Shown here: one piece after another, positions 33,482 to 41,958 of the stretch
Numbering within the stretch: the first letter of the stretch is position 1
Layout: every line of letters begins with the position of its first letter
DNA from: Chryseobacterium sp. JJR-5R
GTDB taxonomy: Bacteria; Bacteroidota; Bacteroidia; Flavobacteriales; Weeksellaceae
Direction of reading: 5' to 3'
NCBI RefSeq assembly: GCF_034047335.1
Contig: NZ_CP139137.1
Span: 2,170,001 to 2,234,000 of the forward strand
DNA length: 64,000 nucleotides
The notes under the pieces: generated by a model
Told to the model about the DNA's origin: nothing
What the model saw: only the letters and a program-made list of their open reading frames with translations
Databases searched by the model: none
Translations under genes and position numbers: made by a program

Positions 33482-34969
33482 TTAATCAATTCTTTCGTAT
33501 AAATTATAATCGGTTCCGGAAGGTTTTAAAATATAGATTTTCTCTAAAATTTTACTGCCGCTTTTCAAATGGTCTTTTATGCGGAACTCTTTTAACAGTT
33601 TATAATGAAGCCTGAAATATTCTGCATCTTTTCTTAAGTACAGATCATCATAAGAAAGTAGATATTTCGGCTGTCGCTTCTTTACCGTATTGATCCAGAA
33701 ATTTGGTTTGTCTTTCTTAATTTCCTGCTGAACTCCTTTATCAACCAGCCCTACTTCATCAATTGCCCTTAACCCGGAAAAATAAGGCACATAACCGGCA
33801 GGCTCAAGGAAAATCCACTGGTTTTTATCTTTTTCATAATCGTTCAGGAATAATCCGATCGTTCTCCTGTAGTTCCATTCCCCGTTTCCGGTGGCGATGG
33901 AATGGACCGTCTGGAAGGCCAGCATAGGAATCATGTAAATGACAATCATTGCCGTAAGCCAAAGGTTTCTCTTTACTTTTTGTTCAAGGACGAAAATCAG
34001 CACCGGCACAAACAGCAGGATCTGCGGAACCCAGTAATACCAGTCGAAAAGGCTCTTTTGTGAAAGAAAGACAAGCTGTTTCACCCATCCGAAAATAAAG
34101 ATCATCCAGAGGAAATAATTTCTTTTTTCTTTCTGGCGGATTAAATAGATAAAGCACAATATTTCGAAAATCAGCAGCACAATGGTCAGCGGGTTAAAAT
34201 CTCCCGGAAGCTTCAGCATTCCCCAGAAATTCCCGAAATTTGAGGTGAAATAATCTACATTCTGTTCCCATGTAAAAGCTTTATCATAAGCAAGCTTCTT
34301 CGCAATAATGGTATTGTTGACAATTTCACCGAAGTAAAACCAGTTGAACGCCACGGTAGCGGAAATCCCAAGGATTCCTCCCAGAATATAATTCCACCTG
34401 ATCTTTCTGGTCCATAAAAGATCCGTTAAAAATACAATTCCCAGAAAAATAACGGTATCGATACGGGTAAATAAAATCAGTACCGGCAGGAGAATAAATG
34501 CCCATTTTTTGCCTTTGTGAAAGCCATAATACAGTAAAGCCATTTCCAGGAAGAAAAGGATGCCATATTCCATTCCGAGGATGGAAATTTTAATGGCAGG
34601 CGGCAATATTCCTATTAAAAATATAAAAAGAGCCTTATGCCAGGGATTTTTCAGCAGCAGGTGCGAAAGAAACAGGCTCCCGACTGTGAAAAGAACCGAA
34701 TTAAAAATAAGAAGCGGCGCAATGAAGTATTCTTTGCCGAAAACAACATTAAAAAACCACGAAACAAAAACGTAGAGGTGGGTAGTGGATGCCGAAATTT
34801 TTACCGGGCCGTTAAAACCGATGACTCCGTAATCCAACAGGTTCTGGGCTACCCTCCAGGTGATAAATGCATCTTCCTGGATATAGTGGGTAAGTAAAAA
34901 TAAAAGCTTAAAAACAACGGTAAACAATACGGCATACCACGGGATTATTTTACTTTTTGTGTCTGTCAT
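33482..34969 (-). CDS. GT-C-like polytopic membrane protein (putative glycosyltransferase)
   Basis: The ATG at 34969 gives 495 residues. A longer frame from 35023 would start upstream of the -7 element TATATTTG (34988-34995 on the - strand), so the shorter start is preferred. There are about ten membrane helices. The first periplasmic loop carries QEDAFITWRVAQNLLDYG, the acidic ED pair expected at the catalytic site of GT-C glycosyltransferases. ISASTTHLYVFVSW follows, resembling mycobacterial and bacterial arabinosyl/mannosyl-type enzymes. The C-terminal 120 residues are soluble and contain IFLEPAGYVPYFSGL. It lies next to the DUF2723 gene, which supports a role in lipid-linked sugar transfer. 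Donor and acceptor are unknown. Confidence 0.75.
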   Translation of the reverse strand: MTDTKSKIIPWYAVLFTVVFKLLFLLTHYIQEDAFITWRVAQNLLDYGVIGFNGPVKISASTTHLYVFVSWFFNVVFGKEYFIAPLLIFNSVLFTVGSLFLSHLLLKNPWHKALFIFLIGILPPAIKISILGMEYGILFFLEMALLYYGFHKGKKWAFILLPVLILFTRIDTVIFLGIVFLTDLLWTRKIRWNYILGGILGISATVAFNWFYFGEIVNNTIIAKKLAYDKAFTWEQNVDYFTSNFGNFWGMLKLPGDFNPLTIVLLIFEILCFIYLIRQKEKRNYFLWMIFIFGWVKQLVFLSQKSLFDWYYWVPQILLFVPVLIFVLEQKVKRNLWLTAMIVIYMIPMLAFQTVHSIATGNGEWNYRRTIGLFLNDYEKDKNQWIFLEPAGYVPYFSGLRAIDEVGLVDKGVQQEIKKDKPNFWINTVKKRQPKYLLSYDDLYLRKDAEYFRLHYKLLKEFRIKDHLKSGSKILEKIYILKPSGTDYNLYERID

Positions 34970-34987
34970 TGTGCTTCTTTGATTCAG

Positions 34988-34995
34988 CAAATATA
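34988..34995 (-). promoter_or_regulatory. -7 element of the GT-C-like gene
   Basis: CAAATATA on the + strand reads TATATTTG on the - strand, 18 bases upstream of the ATG at 34969. It decides the start: the alternative start at 35023 would lie upstream of the promoter. Confidence 0.65.
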
Positions 34996-35023
34996 ACCTT
35001 AAAATTTTTGAAGCACAATACAT

Positions 35024-35050
35024 AAAAAAACGGAACCGAAGTTCCGTTTT
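35024..35050 (-). terminator. Terminator of the DUF2723 gene
   Basis: AAAACGGAAC and GTTCCGTTTT form a perfect ten-base stem with a four-base loop. The - strand continues with TTTATG after extra T residues. Confidence 0.92.
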
Positions 35051-35061
35051 AAGTTTTGTTA

Positions 35062-38000
35062 TTATTGGGTTGCTTTGATAATGGAGTTGGTAATCTGACT
35101 TTCCTTTTCTTTCGAATAAGTAGAATCAAAAGGTTCCATAATATCAAACAGGTACTGGTAAAACGGCGTGATTTTCTGAACCTGCTCAGATTCGTTCATC
35201 GCCTTTTCCTTGCCCATTTCCTTAAGGTTTTCAACAAAGGTGTTGAATTTCTTATCGATTGGTTCTATGGATTTTACAAGGTAATCATATGCTTTGTCTT
35301 TCTTTCCGATTTTCGTATACGCATCGGTAACGGCAGAAACTACCAAGGAATATTCCATCGGCTTGGTCCTGATCTGCCTTTTCAGATAGCTCTGGTCTGC
35401 TTTGCTTAAGCTCATGTAATAATCATATTCTTCAAAAATTCCTTTTTTAAGCACTTCTGCAAGCTTCAGTCCTTTGGCTTCCTGTCCTGAAACAATGTAA
35501 CCATAGGCCATTGAGCTTAATGAACGCGGGTCATTGTATTTCTGTGCCGGAATTTCTTTTGAAGCCAGATCCAGCATTTCAAGAGCTTTCCCTTTTTGCC
35601 CGATGGCAGATAAAGCTGCAGCAGCCCTGCTGGCCGATGCCCTGTAGCTCATGATGTTAGACGTTGCAGTCTCATCAAAATGGGTATTCAGATCCTTAAA
35701 GTTGCCCCATCGGTAGTTTTTCACGATGTTGTATAAAGAATTGGCATCTACCCTTCCCATTTCTCCGTCCGGCGTCTGCGGCGAATGGATCGGGATCAGC
35801 CTGTAGCTGAATCCGTCAAACTGAAGGTATTCGTCAAGATAGAAAATATTTTCGCTGTCATAAATTCCTCCCGAAGAGAAATTGATCGGCTTTTTCCAGT
35901 CGAAATTGGCCAGGATATCCAGCATGATCAGGTTATTCTTATATAAAGTATTGGATTTATAGGTGATCATGATCTGGTTCACCGTACTGGCAAGATCTGC
36001 CTGGTTGATGATCCCCGCCTGCAATGCATTTGCCTTGTTTACAGGTAAAATAAATTTATTCACAGGTAAAATATTGTATTTCTCATATTTCTCTTCACCG
36101 AAATACATTTTAAGAAGTTCGTTTTTCGCAGGAGAAGTATATTTAAGAAAGCTGATTGCTTCCTTCATGGTCATTGAATCCTGAGTAAGATATTTCCTGA
36201 ACTCCGCAAACTCCGTTGCCGGAGCTCCCTGTTCTTTCAGCATCGAAAACAGCCCTTCCCAGTCATCCTTTTTCATCATATAGATCTGGTCGTTTACGCC
36301 GTCCCTGTAATCTTCGTGGGTAAGCACACCCGGAACCGGAGCCGCATTGTATGTCCTTCTCTTGATCTGATCAATGTTCCATGGGGTTGAGGCCAGTGTA
36401 AAGTTAACTACTTTTACATCATCTCTCAACTGTTCGGTTTCCTGGATTGCCCATACCGGATAGGTATCATTATCACCGTATACAAACAGGATATCGTTTT
36501 TAGGCAGCGATTTCAATACGGAGTAACCGTAATCATAAGAAGTATAGCGGTCATGCCTGTCATGTACATTATAGTTCTGGAATCCCATCATAAAAGGAAC
36601 GCCCAGTAAAACCACACCGGCCATTATATTGGCAGCACTTGATTTTACTTTAGACTGTAACAGCCAGAGAACAGCGCCTGCTCCCAATCCGATCCAGATG
36701 GCAAAAACGTAGAACGACCCTACCATGGCATAGTCTCTTTCCCTCGGTTCAAAAGGTTTTACACCCGTGTAGAAAACAATTCCCACGCTCATCAGTATAA
36801 AAATGGAAAGCATGGCATAAAATCTTCCGAAATCCCTGTTCAGCTGGAAAAAGAATCCGATTAAGCCTAACAACAGAGGCAGAAAGAAGAATTTTACCGT
36901 ACTTTCATTCTTGAATTTAGCAGGCATCTTATCCTGGTTGCCTACAATCGTATTATCAATAAAAGGGATTCCGGAAATCCAGTTTCCTCTCGTGCTTTCC
37001 ATATTCCCTTCAAGGTCATTCTGACGGCCTACATAATTCCACATCAGGTATCTTAAAAAGTAATACCCGTTCTGGAACGTAATGAAATAATCCATGTTCT
37101 GTGCCAGCGAAGGCTTCTGGATCGTAATCAGGTTATACGGTTTCACCTTTAAATAATCGGAAGCCGTAATGGTTTTGTTTTCATATTTCTGCCTTAGCTC
37201 GTCAAAAATCTGCTTGGCTTCAGGGCTGTTGGCAACATCTTCATTGGCATAGTTGAATGAAAAATCCGGTGCGCCGTACATTGAAATGTAGTTGGCCATA
37301 ACGTCTTTATCTTCATTAAACATCCTTGGCATAAAACCTACATGCGCTTTATTGAAAACGTATTTAAAACGGTCACCGGTTTTTCTGTACGTTCCCGTCT
37401 TTTCATCTTTTTCGTATGTTTCTCCGGTTTTTATGGTATTGAAACTTCCGTCTTCTTTTTTCTCAATCCCGTCTGAAGTAAGGAAAGCCGTATAGTTCTG
37501 TCCGTAAATGGTAGGCCAGTCGCCGTACTGCTCACGGTTGTAATAATCCAGCATGCCGATGGCATTGTCCGGGTCATTAAGGTTCATCGGCGGGTTGGCA
37601 TTGGCCCTGATCGGGATTACCATCCAGCAGGAAAATCCGATCATCATAAAAACAACGGATAGAGCAATCGTCTGATACAGGTTTTTCCTAAGTTTCTGTG
37701 AGTAGTTAATCAGGAAGTAGCACAGTGCCACCATCAAGATAAACCCGGCAATCGTTCCCGAATGGAAAGGCAGGCCTAACCCATTCACAAAGAAAATCTC
37801 AAGCTTCCCGAACAGAGTCATGATCAAAGGGAAAATCCCTTTGAAGACGATAGCCAGGATAACCAGCGTGATCACATTGGCCAGGATAAAGTTCTTCCAG
37901 GTAAATTCGTATTTTCTGGCGTAATATATAAAGCATACGGCAGGAATTGCCAGCATACACATCATATGTACGCCTACAGAGAGCCCTAAGACAAAGAAGA

Positions 38001-38547
38001 TCAAAATAATCCATCGCTCATTGTCAGCAGCCTGGTATTCATTTTCCCATTTGGTAATTAACCATACCAGCAATGCAATGAACATTGAAGCCATTGAATA
38101 GACTTCCCCTTCCACGGCAGAAAACCAAAAGGTATCTGAAAAAGTGAAACATAATGCCCCTACCACCCCTGCAAAAAGAATAGAAGTTTCCTGATGCTTT
38201 GTAACATCTTCAAAATCCTTGTGAAGAAGCCTTCTTACGAGGTGCGTAATCGTCCAGAACAGGAACAGGATGGTGAAGGCACTAAACAGTGCAGACATCC
38301 CGTTGATGACAATAGAATAATTTTCGCCTTTTCCTAAAGCAAAAATGGCTGCCACAGCACCCACGATCTGGAATAATGCTGCACCGGGGGCATGCGTTAC
38401 TTCAAGTTTCACTGCTGAGGAAATATACTCGCCACAATCCCAAAAACTGAAATTGGGTTCTATGGTGGACAAGTATGTGATAAATGCAATGGCGAAAATC
38501 ACCCATCCGAGAACGGTGTTCCACTGCCTGAAAGTCCAATTTTTCAT
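35062..38547 (-). CDS. DUF2723 membrane protein (TMEM260-like, putative protein O-mannosyltransferase)
   Basis: The 1161-residue product has an N-terminal membrane half with about 12 helices. The first loop carries EPNFSFWDCGEYISSAVK and THAPGAALF, the DUF2723 signature (acidic residues DxxE in the GT-C position). A soluble middle part has NDILFVYGDNDTYPVWAIQ and NFTLASTPWNIDQIK. The C-terminal 250 residues are helical, repeat-like (TPR type; for example SAIGQKGKALEMLDLASK). DUF2723 is the bacterial relative of TMEM260, an O-mannosyltransferase, and is classed as GT117. In Bacteroidota it probably glycosylates exported proteins. Size is normal for the family. It is a single gene ended by a strong hairpin. 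Confidence 0.9.
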   Translation of the reverse strand: MKNWTFRQWNTVLGWVIFAIAFITYLSTIEPNFSFWDCGEYISSAVKLEVTHAPGAALFQIVGAVAAIFALGKGENYSIVINGMSALFSAFTILFLFWTITHLVRRLLHKDFEDVTKHQETSILFAGVVGALCFTFSDTFWFSAVEGEVYSMASMFIALLVWLITKWENEYQAADNERWIILIFFVLGLSVGVHMMCMLAIPAVCFIYYARKYEFTWKNFILANVITLVILAIVFKGIFPLIMTLFGKLEIFFVNGLGLPFHSGTIAGFILMVALCYFLINYSQKLRKNLYQTIALSVVFMMIGFSCWMVIPIRANANPPMNLNDPDNAIGMLDYYNREQYGDWPTIYGQNYTAFLTSDGIEKKEDGSFNTIKTGETYEKDEKTGTYRKTGDRFKYVFNKAHVGFMPRMFNEDKDVMANYISMYGAPDFSFNYANEDVANSPEAKQIFDELRQKYENKTITASDYLKVKPYNLITIQKPSLAQNMDYFITFQNGYYFLRYLMWNYVGRQNDLEGNMESTRGNWISGIPFIDNTIVGNQDKMPAKFKNESTVKFFFLPLLLGLIGFFFQLNRDFGRFYAMLSIFILMSVGIVFYTGVKPFEPRERDYAMVGSFYVFAIWIGLGAGAVLWLLQSKVKSSAANIMAGVVLLGVPFMMGFQNYNVHDRHDRYTSYDYGYSVLKSLPKNDILFVYGDNDTYPVWAIQETEQLRDDVKVVNFTLASTPWNIDQIKRRTYNAAPVPGVLTHEDYRDGVNDQIYMMKKDDWEGLFSMLKEQGAPATEFAEFRKYLTQDSMTMKEAISFLKYTSPAKNELLKMYFGEEKYEKYNILPVNKFILPVNKANALQAGIINQADLASTVNQIMITYKSNTLYKNNLIMLDILANFDWKKPINFSSGGIYDSENIFYLDEYLQFDGFSYRLIPIHSPQTPDGEMGRVDANSLYNIVKNYRWGNFKDLNTHFDETATSNIMSYRASASRAAAALSAIGQKGKALEMLDLASKEIPAQKYNDPRSLSSMAYGYIVSGQEAKGLKLAEVLKKGIFEEYDYYMSLSKADQSYLKRQIRTKPMEYSLVVSAVTDAYTKIGKKDKAYDYLVKSIEPIDKKFNTFVENLKEMGKEKAMNESEQVQKITPFYQYLFDIMEPFDSTYSKEKESQITNSIIKATQ

Positions 38548-38731
38548 AGTTTTAAATCAATTACGCGAAAATAGGGCTTTTATATGATTTTACGTATGTT
38601 TTAACAAAATTTAAAGGTTTTGGCTCGTTTTTTGAGAAGTTTGATTTTTGGAAAGAAAGCTTGAAAAATAAATTTATTCTTTTAAAACATCAGAAATCAA
38701 ACAAAAGTTTAGAAATAAATTTATTTTTTTG

Positions 38732-38739
38732 TATTTTTG
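38732..38739 (+). promoter_or_regulatory. -7 element of the cystathionine-beta-synthase-like gene
   Basis: TATTTTTG matches TAnnTTTG and lies 32 bases before the ATG at 38772. Confidence 0.6.
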
Positions 38740-38771
38740 CCGACAGATTTTTATTGGAAAAATAACAAATA

Positions 38772-39809
38772 ATGAGTAATGTTTACGATAATATACTTGG
38801 CCTAATAGGAAATACTCCTATGGTGAAGCTTAACACTGTGACGAAAGATATTCCTGCAACCGTTTACGCCAAGTTAGAATCATATAATCCTGGACATTCC
38901 ACTAAAGACAGAATCGCATTTCATATTATAGAAAACGCTGAAAGAAAAGGTTTATTAAAAGAAGATTCCGTAGTGGTAGAGACTACATCGGGAAACACAG
39001 GATTTTCAATTGCAATGGTCTGCATTATTAAAGGATACAAATGTATCCTTGCCGTAAGCGACAAAACAAAGCCTGAAAAAATTGCCTATCTTAAAGCCTT
39101 GGGAGCTATCGTATATATCTGCCCGGCAAATGTTCCTGCCAATGATCCAAGATCATATTATGAAGTAGCCAAAAGAATTGCTTTGGAAACCCCGAATTCT
39201 ATTTATATCAATCAGTATTTCAATGAACTGAATATTGACGCACATTACCAGTCAACAGGCCCGGAAATCTGGGAACAGACACAGGGTAAGATCACTCATC
39301 TTTTTGCATGTACGGGGACCGGAGGAACGTTATCCGGATCTGCCAAGTTCTTAAAGGAGAAAAATCCCGATATTAAAATCATCGGTGTTGATGCAGACGG
39401 ATCTATCTTAAAAAGCTATCACGAAACGGGAGAAATCCATAAAGAAGACGTTCACCCTTACCAGATTGAAGGAATGGGGAAAAACCTGATCCCTTCTGCC
39501 CTGCTCTTTGATAAAGTAGATGAATTTGTAAGGGTAAATGATGAAATGTCAGCATACAGAACCCGTGAAATTGCCTTGAAAGAAGCCATTATGGGCGGAT
39601 ACACAACTGGCGCTGTAACCCAGGGGCTTATCCAGTACGCACAGTCTCATGAGCTTACCGCAAATGACCTGGTAGTATTAATCTATCCTGACCACGGATC
39701 CAGGTACATTACCAAAGTATACAGCGATAAATGGATGGCCGAACAGGGATTCATCAATAACTGTGTTCACAATTACGATGAAGTCTTCAAGACTGAGTTC
39801 ATCAAATAG
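38772..39809 (+). CDS. Cystathionine-beta-synthase-like PLP enzyme, candidate cysteate synthase
   Basis: The 345-residue product is a fold-type II PLP enzyme. It has LIGNTPMVKLN, the Schiff-base lysine in NPGHSTKDR, the substrate loop TTSGNTG, the phosphate loop CTGTGGTLSG, and a C-terminal block YPDHGSRYITKVYSDKWM that is closer to cystathionine beta-synthase than to CysK. There are no C-terminal CBS regulatory domains. The next gene is an alpha-oxoamine synthase. In capnine-type sulfonolipid synthesis, a PLP enzyme of this class is thought to make L-cysteate, which an oxoamine synthase then joins to a fatty acyl group. I infer the same role here. Plain cysteine or cystathionine synthesis is the alternative. 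Confidence 0.8.
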   Translation: MSNVYDNILGLIGNTPMVKLNTVTKDIPATVYAKLESYNPGHSTKDRIAFHIIENAERKGLLKEDSVVVETTSGNTGFSIAMVCIIKGYKCILAVSDKTKPEKIAYLKALGAIVYICPANVPANDPRSYYEVAKRIALETPNSIYINQYFNELNIDAHYQSTGPEIWEQTQGKITHLFACTGTGGTLSGSAKFLKEKNPDIKIIGVDADGSILKSYHETGEIHKEDVHPYQIEGMGKNLIPSALLFDKVDEFVRVNDEMSAYRTREIALKEAIMGGYTTGAVTQGLIQYAQSHELTANDLVVLIYPDHGSRYITKVYSDKWMAEQGFINNCVHNYDEVFKTEFIK

Positions 39810-39836
39810 ATAAGGAATAAAGAATTTATACAAATG

Positions 39837-39869
39837 AAGCCTTTTTTGTAATTACAAAAGGCTTTTTTA
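39837..39869 (+). terminator. Hairpin between the PLP enzyme and the oxoamine synthase
   Basis: AAGCCTTTTTTGTAA and TTACAAAAGGCTT form a stem with a two-base bulge, followed by TTTTAC. It ends most transcripts after the first gene, but partial read-through would feed the next gene 21 bases on, whose own promoter is not evident. Confidence 0.8.
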
Positions 39870-39889
39870 CTTAAAAAAACAGTAATACA

Positions 39890-41152
39890 ATGTTGGATAT
39901 TTTTGACAGAATAAAACAAAACCCGGGACCTCTTGGACAATTTGCAGATTATGCTGAAGGATATTTTGTTTTCCCTAAACTGGAAGGGCCGATCGGTCCG
40001 AGAATGAAGTTCCAGGGAAAAGACGTGATTTTCTGGAGCGCAAATGATTATTTAGGACTTTGCAACCATCCGGAAGTACTGGAAGCCGATGCCAAAGCTG
40101 CCGCAGAATTCGGGATGTTTTACCCGATGGGGGCAAGAGCAATGTCAGGTGAAACCCAGCAGCACCAGCAGCTGGAGAAAGAACTGGCGGAATTTACCCA
40201 GAAAGAAGCTGCCTATCTGCTTAACTTCGGATACCAGGGAATGGTGTCTGCTATTGATGCTTTGGTGACAAGACATGATGTGATTGTTTATGATGCGGAC
40301 TCCCATGCCTGTATTGTAGACGGTGTACGTCTTCACATGGGGAAAAGTTTTACATTCAAACATAACGATATTGCAAGCTTAGAGAAAAACCTGGCACGTG
40401 CTACCAAAGTAGCTGAAGAAAACGGAGGCGGGATCCTTGTTGTTACAGAAGGTGTTTTCGGGATGCGCGGCATGCAGGGGAAACTGAAGGAAATCTGTGA
40501 ACTGAAGTCAAAATTCAATTTCAGGCTTCTGGTGGATGATGCACATGGTTTCGGAACTCTGGGAAAAACAGGAGCCGGAGCTGGTGAAGAGCAAGGCTGC
40601 CAGGATCAGATTGATATTTATTTTTCTACTTTTGCCAAATCAATGGCCGGTTTCGGGGCATTCCTGGCGGGAGATCAGACGATCATCAGGTTCTTAAAAT
40701 ATAACCTTCGTTCCCAGATTTTTGCCAAGTCCTTAACCATGCCAATGGTAATTGGGGGATTAAAAAGGCTTGAGCTTTTAAGGACGCGCCCGGAAATCAA
40801 AGATAAATTGTGGGAAAATGTATACAAGCTTCAGAACGGCCTGAAAGAAAGAGGCTTTAACCTTGGTAATACCAACACCTGTGTTACGCCTGTTTTTATT
40901 GAAGGAACCACAATTGAAGCTACCCTTTTAGCAAAAGATTTAAGAGAAAACTACGGAGTCTTTACATCCGTTGTAGTCTATCCGGTAATTCCGAAAGGAA
41001 TGATCCTGTTAAGATTGATTCCTACTGCTTCACATACCGATTCAGAAATTAATGAAACGTTAAAAGCCTTTGAAGGCATCCGTGAAAAGCTGATTTCCGG
41101 ACGGTATAGGGAAATGGAGAAAGAAATGAACATCGAATACAAGCAAATGTAA
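39890..41152 (+). CDS. Alpha-oxoamine synthase: candidate cysteate-fatty acyltransferase or serine palmitoyltransferase
   Basis: The 420-residue product is of the KBL/BioF/SPT family, condensing an amino acid with an acyl thioester and releasing CO2. It shows FWSANDYLGLCNHPEVLEA, NFGYQGMVSAI, DADSHACIVDGVR, LLVDDAHGFGTLG (cofactor Asp and His) and the Schiff-base lysine in FSTFAKSMAGFGAFLAG. In Bacteroidota this branch includes serine palmitoyltransferase (sphingolipids) and cysteate-C-fatty acyltransferase (capnine/sulfobacin). The neighbouring cysteate-synthase-like gene tips the balance to the latter. Gliding and envelope lipids depend on capnine in some relatives. Substrate choice cannot be read from the sequence alone. 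Confidence 0.85.
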   Translation: MLDIFDRIKQNPGPLGQFADYAEGYFVFPKLEGPIGPRMKFQGKDVIFWSANDYLGLCNHPEVLEADAKAAAEFGMFYPMGARAMSGETQQHQQLEKELAEFTQKEAAYLLNFGYQGMVSAIDALVTRHDVIVYDADSHACIVDGVRLHMGKSFTFKHNDIASLEKNLARATKVAEENGGGILVVTEGVFGMRGMQGKLKEICELKSKFNFRLLVDDAHGFGTLGKTGAGAGEEQGCQDQIDIYFSTFAKSMAGFGAFLAGDQTIIRFLKYNLRSQIFAKSLTMPMVIGGLKRLELLRTRPEIKDKLWENVYKLQNGLKERGFNLGNTNTCVTPVFIEGTTIEATLLAKDLRENYGVFTSVVVYPVIPKGMILLRLIPTASHTDSEINETLKAFEGIREKLISGRYREMEKEMNIEYKQM

Positions 41153-41172
41153 CCGATTATCAGAATAATAGT

Positions 41173-41209
41173 AAAAACAGCTGTACGAGGGTCGTACAGC
41201 TGTTTTTTT
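41173..41209 (+). terminator. Very strong terminator after the oxoamine synthase
   Basis: AAAAACAGCTGTACGA (41173-41188) and TCGTACAGCTGTTTTT (41192-41207) pair perfectly over 16 bases around a GGG loop, followed by TT. Confidence 0.95.
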
Positions 41210-41339
41210 GTGATAAAAATTTAAAATAAAACCAATATGACAATTCCAAATTTTTAACATATTTTAACTAATATATGCAGTAATACTTTCAAATAGCGTT
41301 ATATTGTGTTAAAAATTAGGCTCTTAAGTCAGGTAAGGG

Positions 41340-41347
41340 TAAATTTG
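41340..41347 (+). promoter_or_regulatory. -7 element of the glucosaminidase-domain gene
   Basis: TAAATTTG matches TAnnTTTG. The ATG at 41353 is only five bases after it, so transcription would start at or after that codon. This favours ATG 41374 as the real start. Confidence 0.65.
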
Positions 41348-41373
41348 CCCTCATGATTTCAGAACATACAATT

Positions 41374-41841
41374 ATGAAACACAATGTTAAGTACTTAAGA
41401 ATTGTAATTTTGAGTTTGGTGTTTAGTTTAATTTCTATTGTCGGTAATGCACAAACGCATACCTACTTAGAAAGAAATAAAGCAATTGCATCTGAGCTTT
41501 CCTTGAAATACGGTATTCCGGTTTCAATTATTCTTTCCATAGCATTTGTTGAGTCCGGCGGAGGAACAAGTAAAAACTCCACTACGTACAATAACCACTT
41601 TGGCATTGTGGGCAGCAATAATCCTCAATCAAGATACAGAAGTTTTTCTTCAGTGAGAGAATGCTACGAGGCATTTTGTAAGTTAGTCGTTAAGAAAGAC
41701 TATTATTCAGCTTTAAAAGGAAGCGGTGATTTTTCCAAATGGGTAAAAGCCATTGCATCTGCAGGCTACTCTACCCGCCCGAAGGAGTGGATGAAGAGAA
41801 TCAATCTGATCATCACAAAATACAGCCTTTCGGGCCTTTAA
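41374..41841 (+). CDS. Exported glucosaminidase-domain peptidoglycan hydrolase
   Basis: From ATG 41374 the product has 155 residues. The signal peptide is MKHNVKYLRIVILSLVFSL, with cleavage near GNAQ. The rest is a single glucosaminidase (GH73-like) domain: KYGIPVSIILSIAFVESGGG with the likely catalytic Glu in VESGGG, then TTYNNHFGIVG, RSFSSVRECYEAF and GDFSKWVKAIASAGYSTRP. Such enzymes cut the glycan strands of peptidoglycan. No LysM or SH3 binding domain is present, so it is a minimal secreted form. It stands alone between two strong terminators. Confidence 0.88.
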   Translation: MKHNVKYLRIVILSLVFSLISIVGNAQTHTYLERNKAIASELSLKYGIPVSIILSIAFVESGGGTSKNSTTYNNHFGIVGSNNPQSRYRSFSSVRECYEAFCKLVVKKDYYSALKGSGDFSKWVKAIASAGYSTRPKEWMKRINLIITKYSLSGL

Positions 41842-41862
41842 AATAAACAGAATCCATAATTT

Positions 41863-41893
41863 ATAAGCTCTTTAAAAAGGAGCTTATTTTTTT
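41863..41893 (+). terminator. Terminator after the glucosaminidase gene
   Basis: ATAAGCTCTTT and AAGGAGCTTAT form a stem with a G-U pair, followed by TTTTTTTC. Confidence 0.9.
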
Positions 41894-41958
41894 TCACATT
41901 TATATTGTAAAGACTGATTTATCTGATTAAATTAGCCGGACAAATTTCCTTACGTTTT

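Noticed and set aside
33452..33484. 12-base direct repeat GGTTTTAGTTTA as a target-site duplication
   Set aside because: Only nine bases separate the copies, so nothing can be inserted between them; it is probably chance or slippage.
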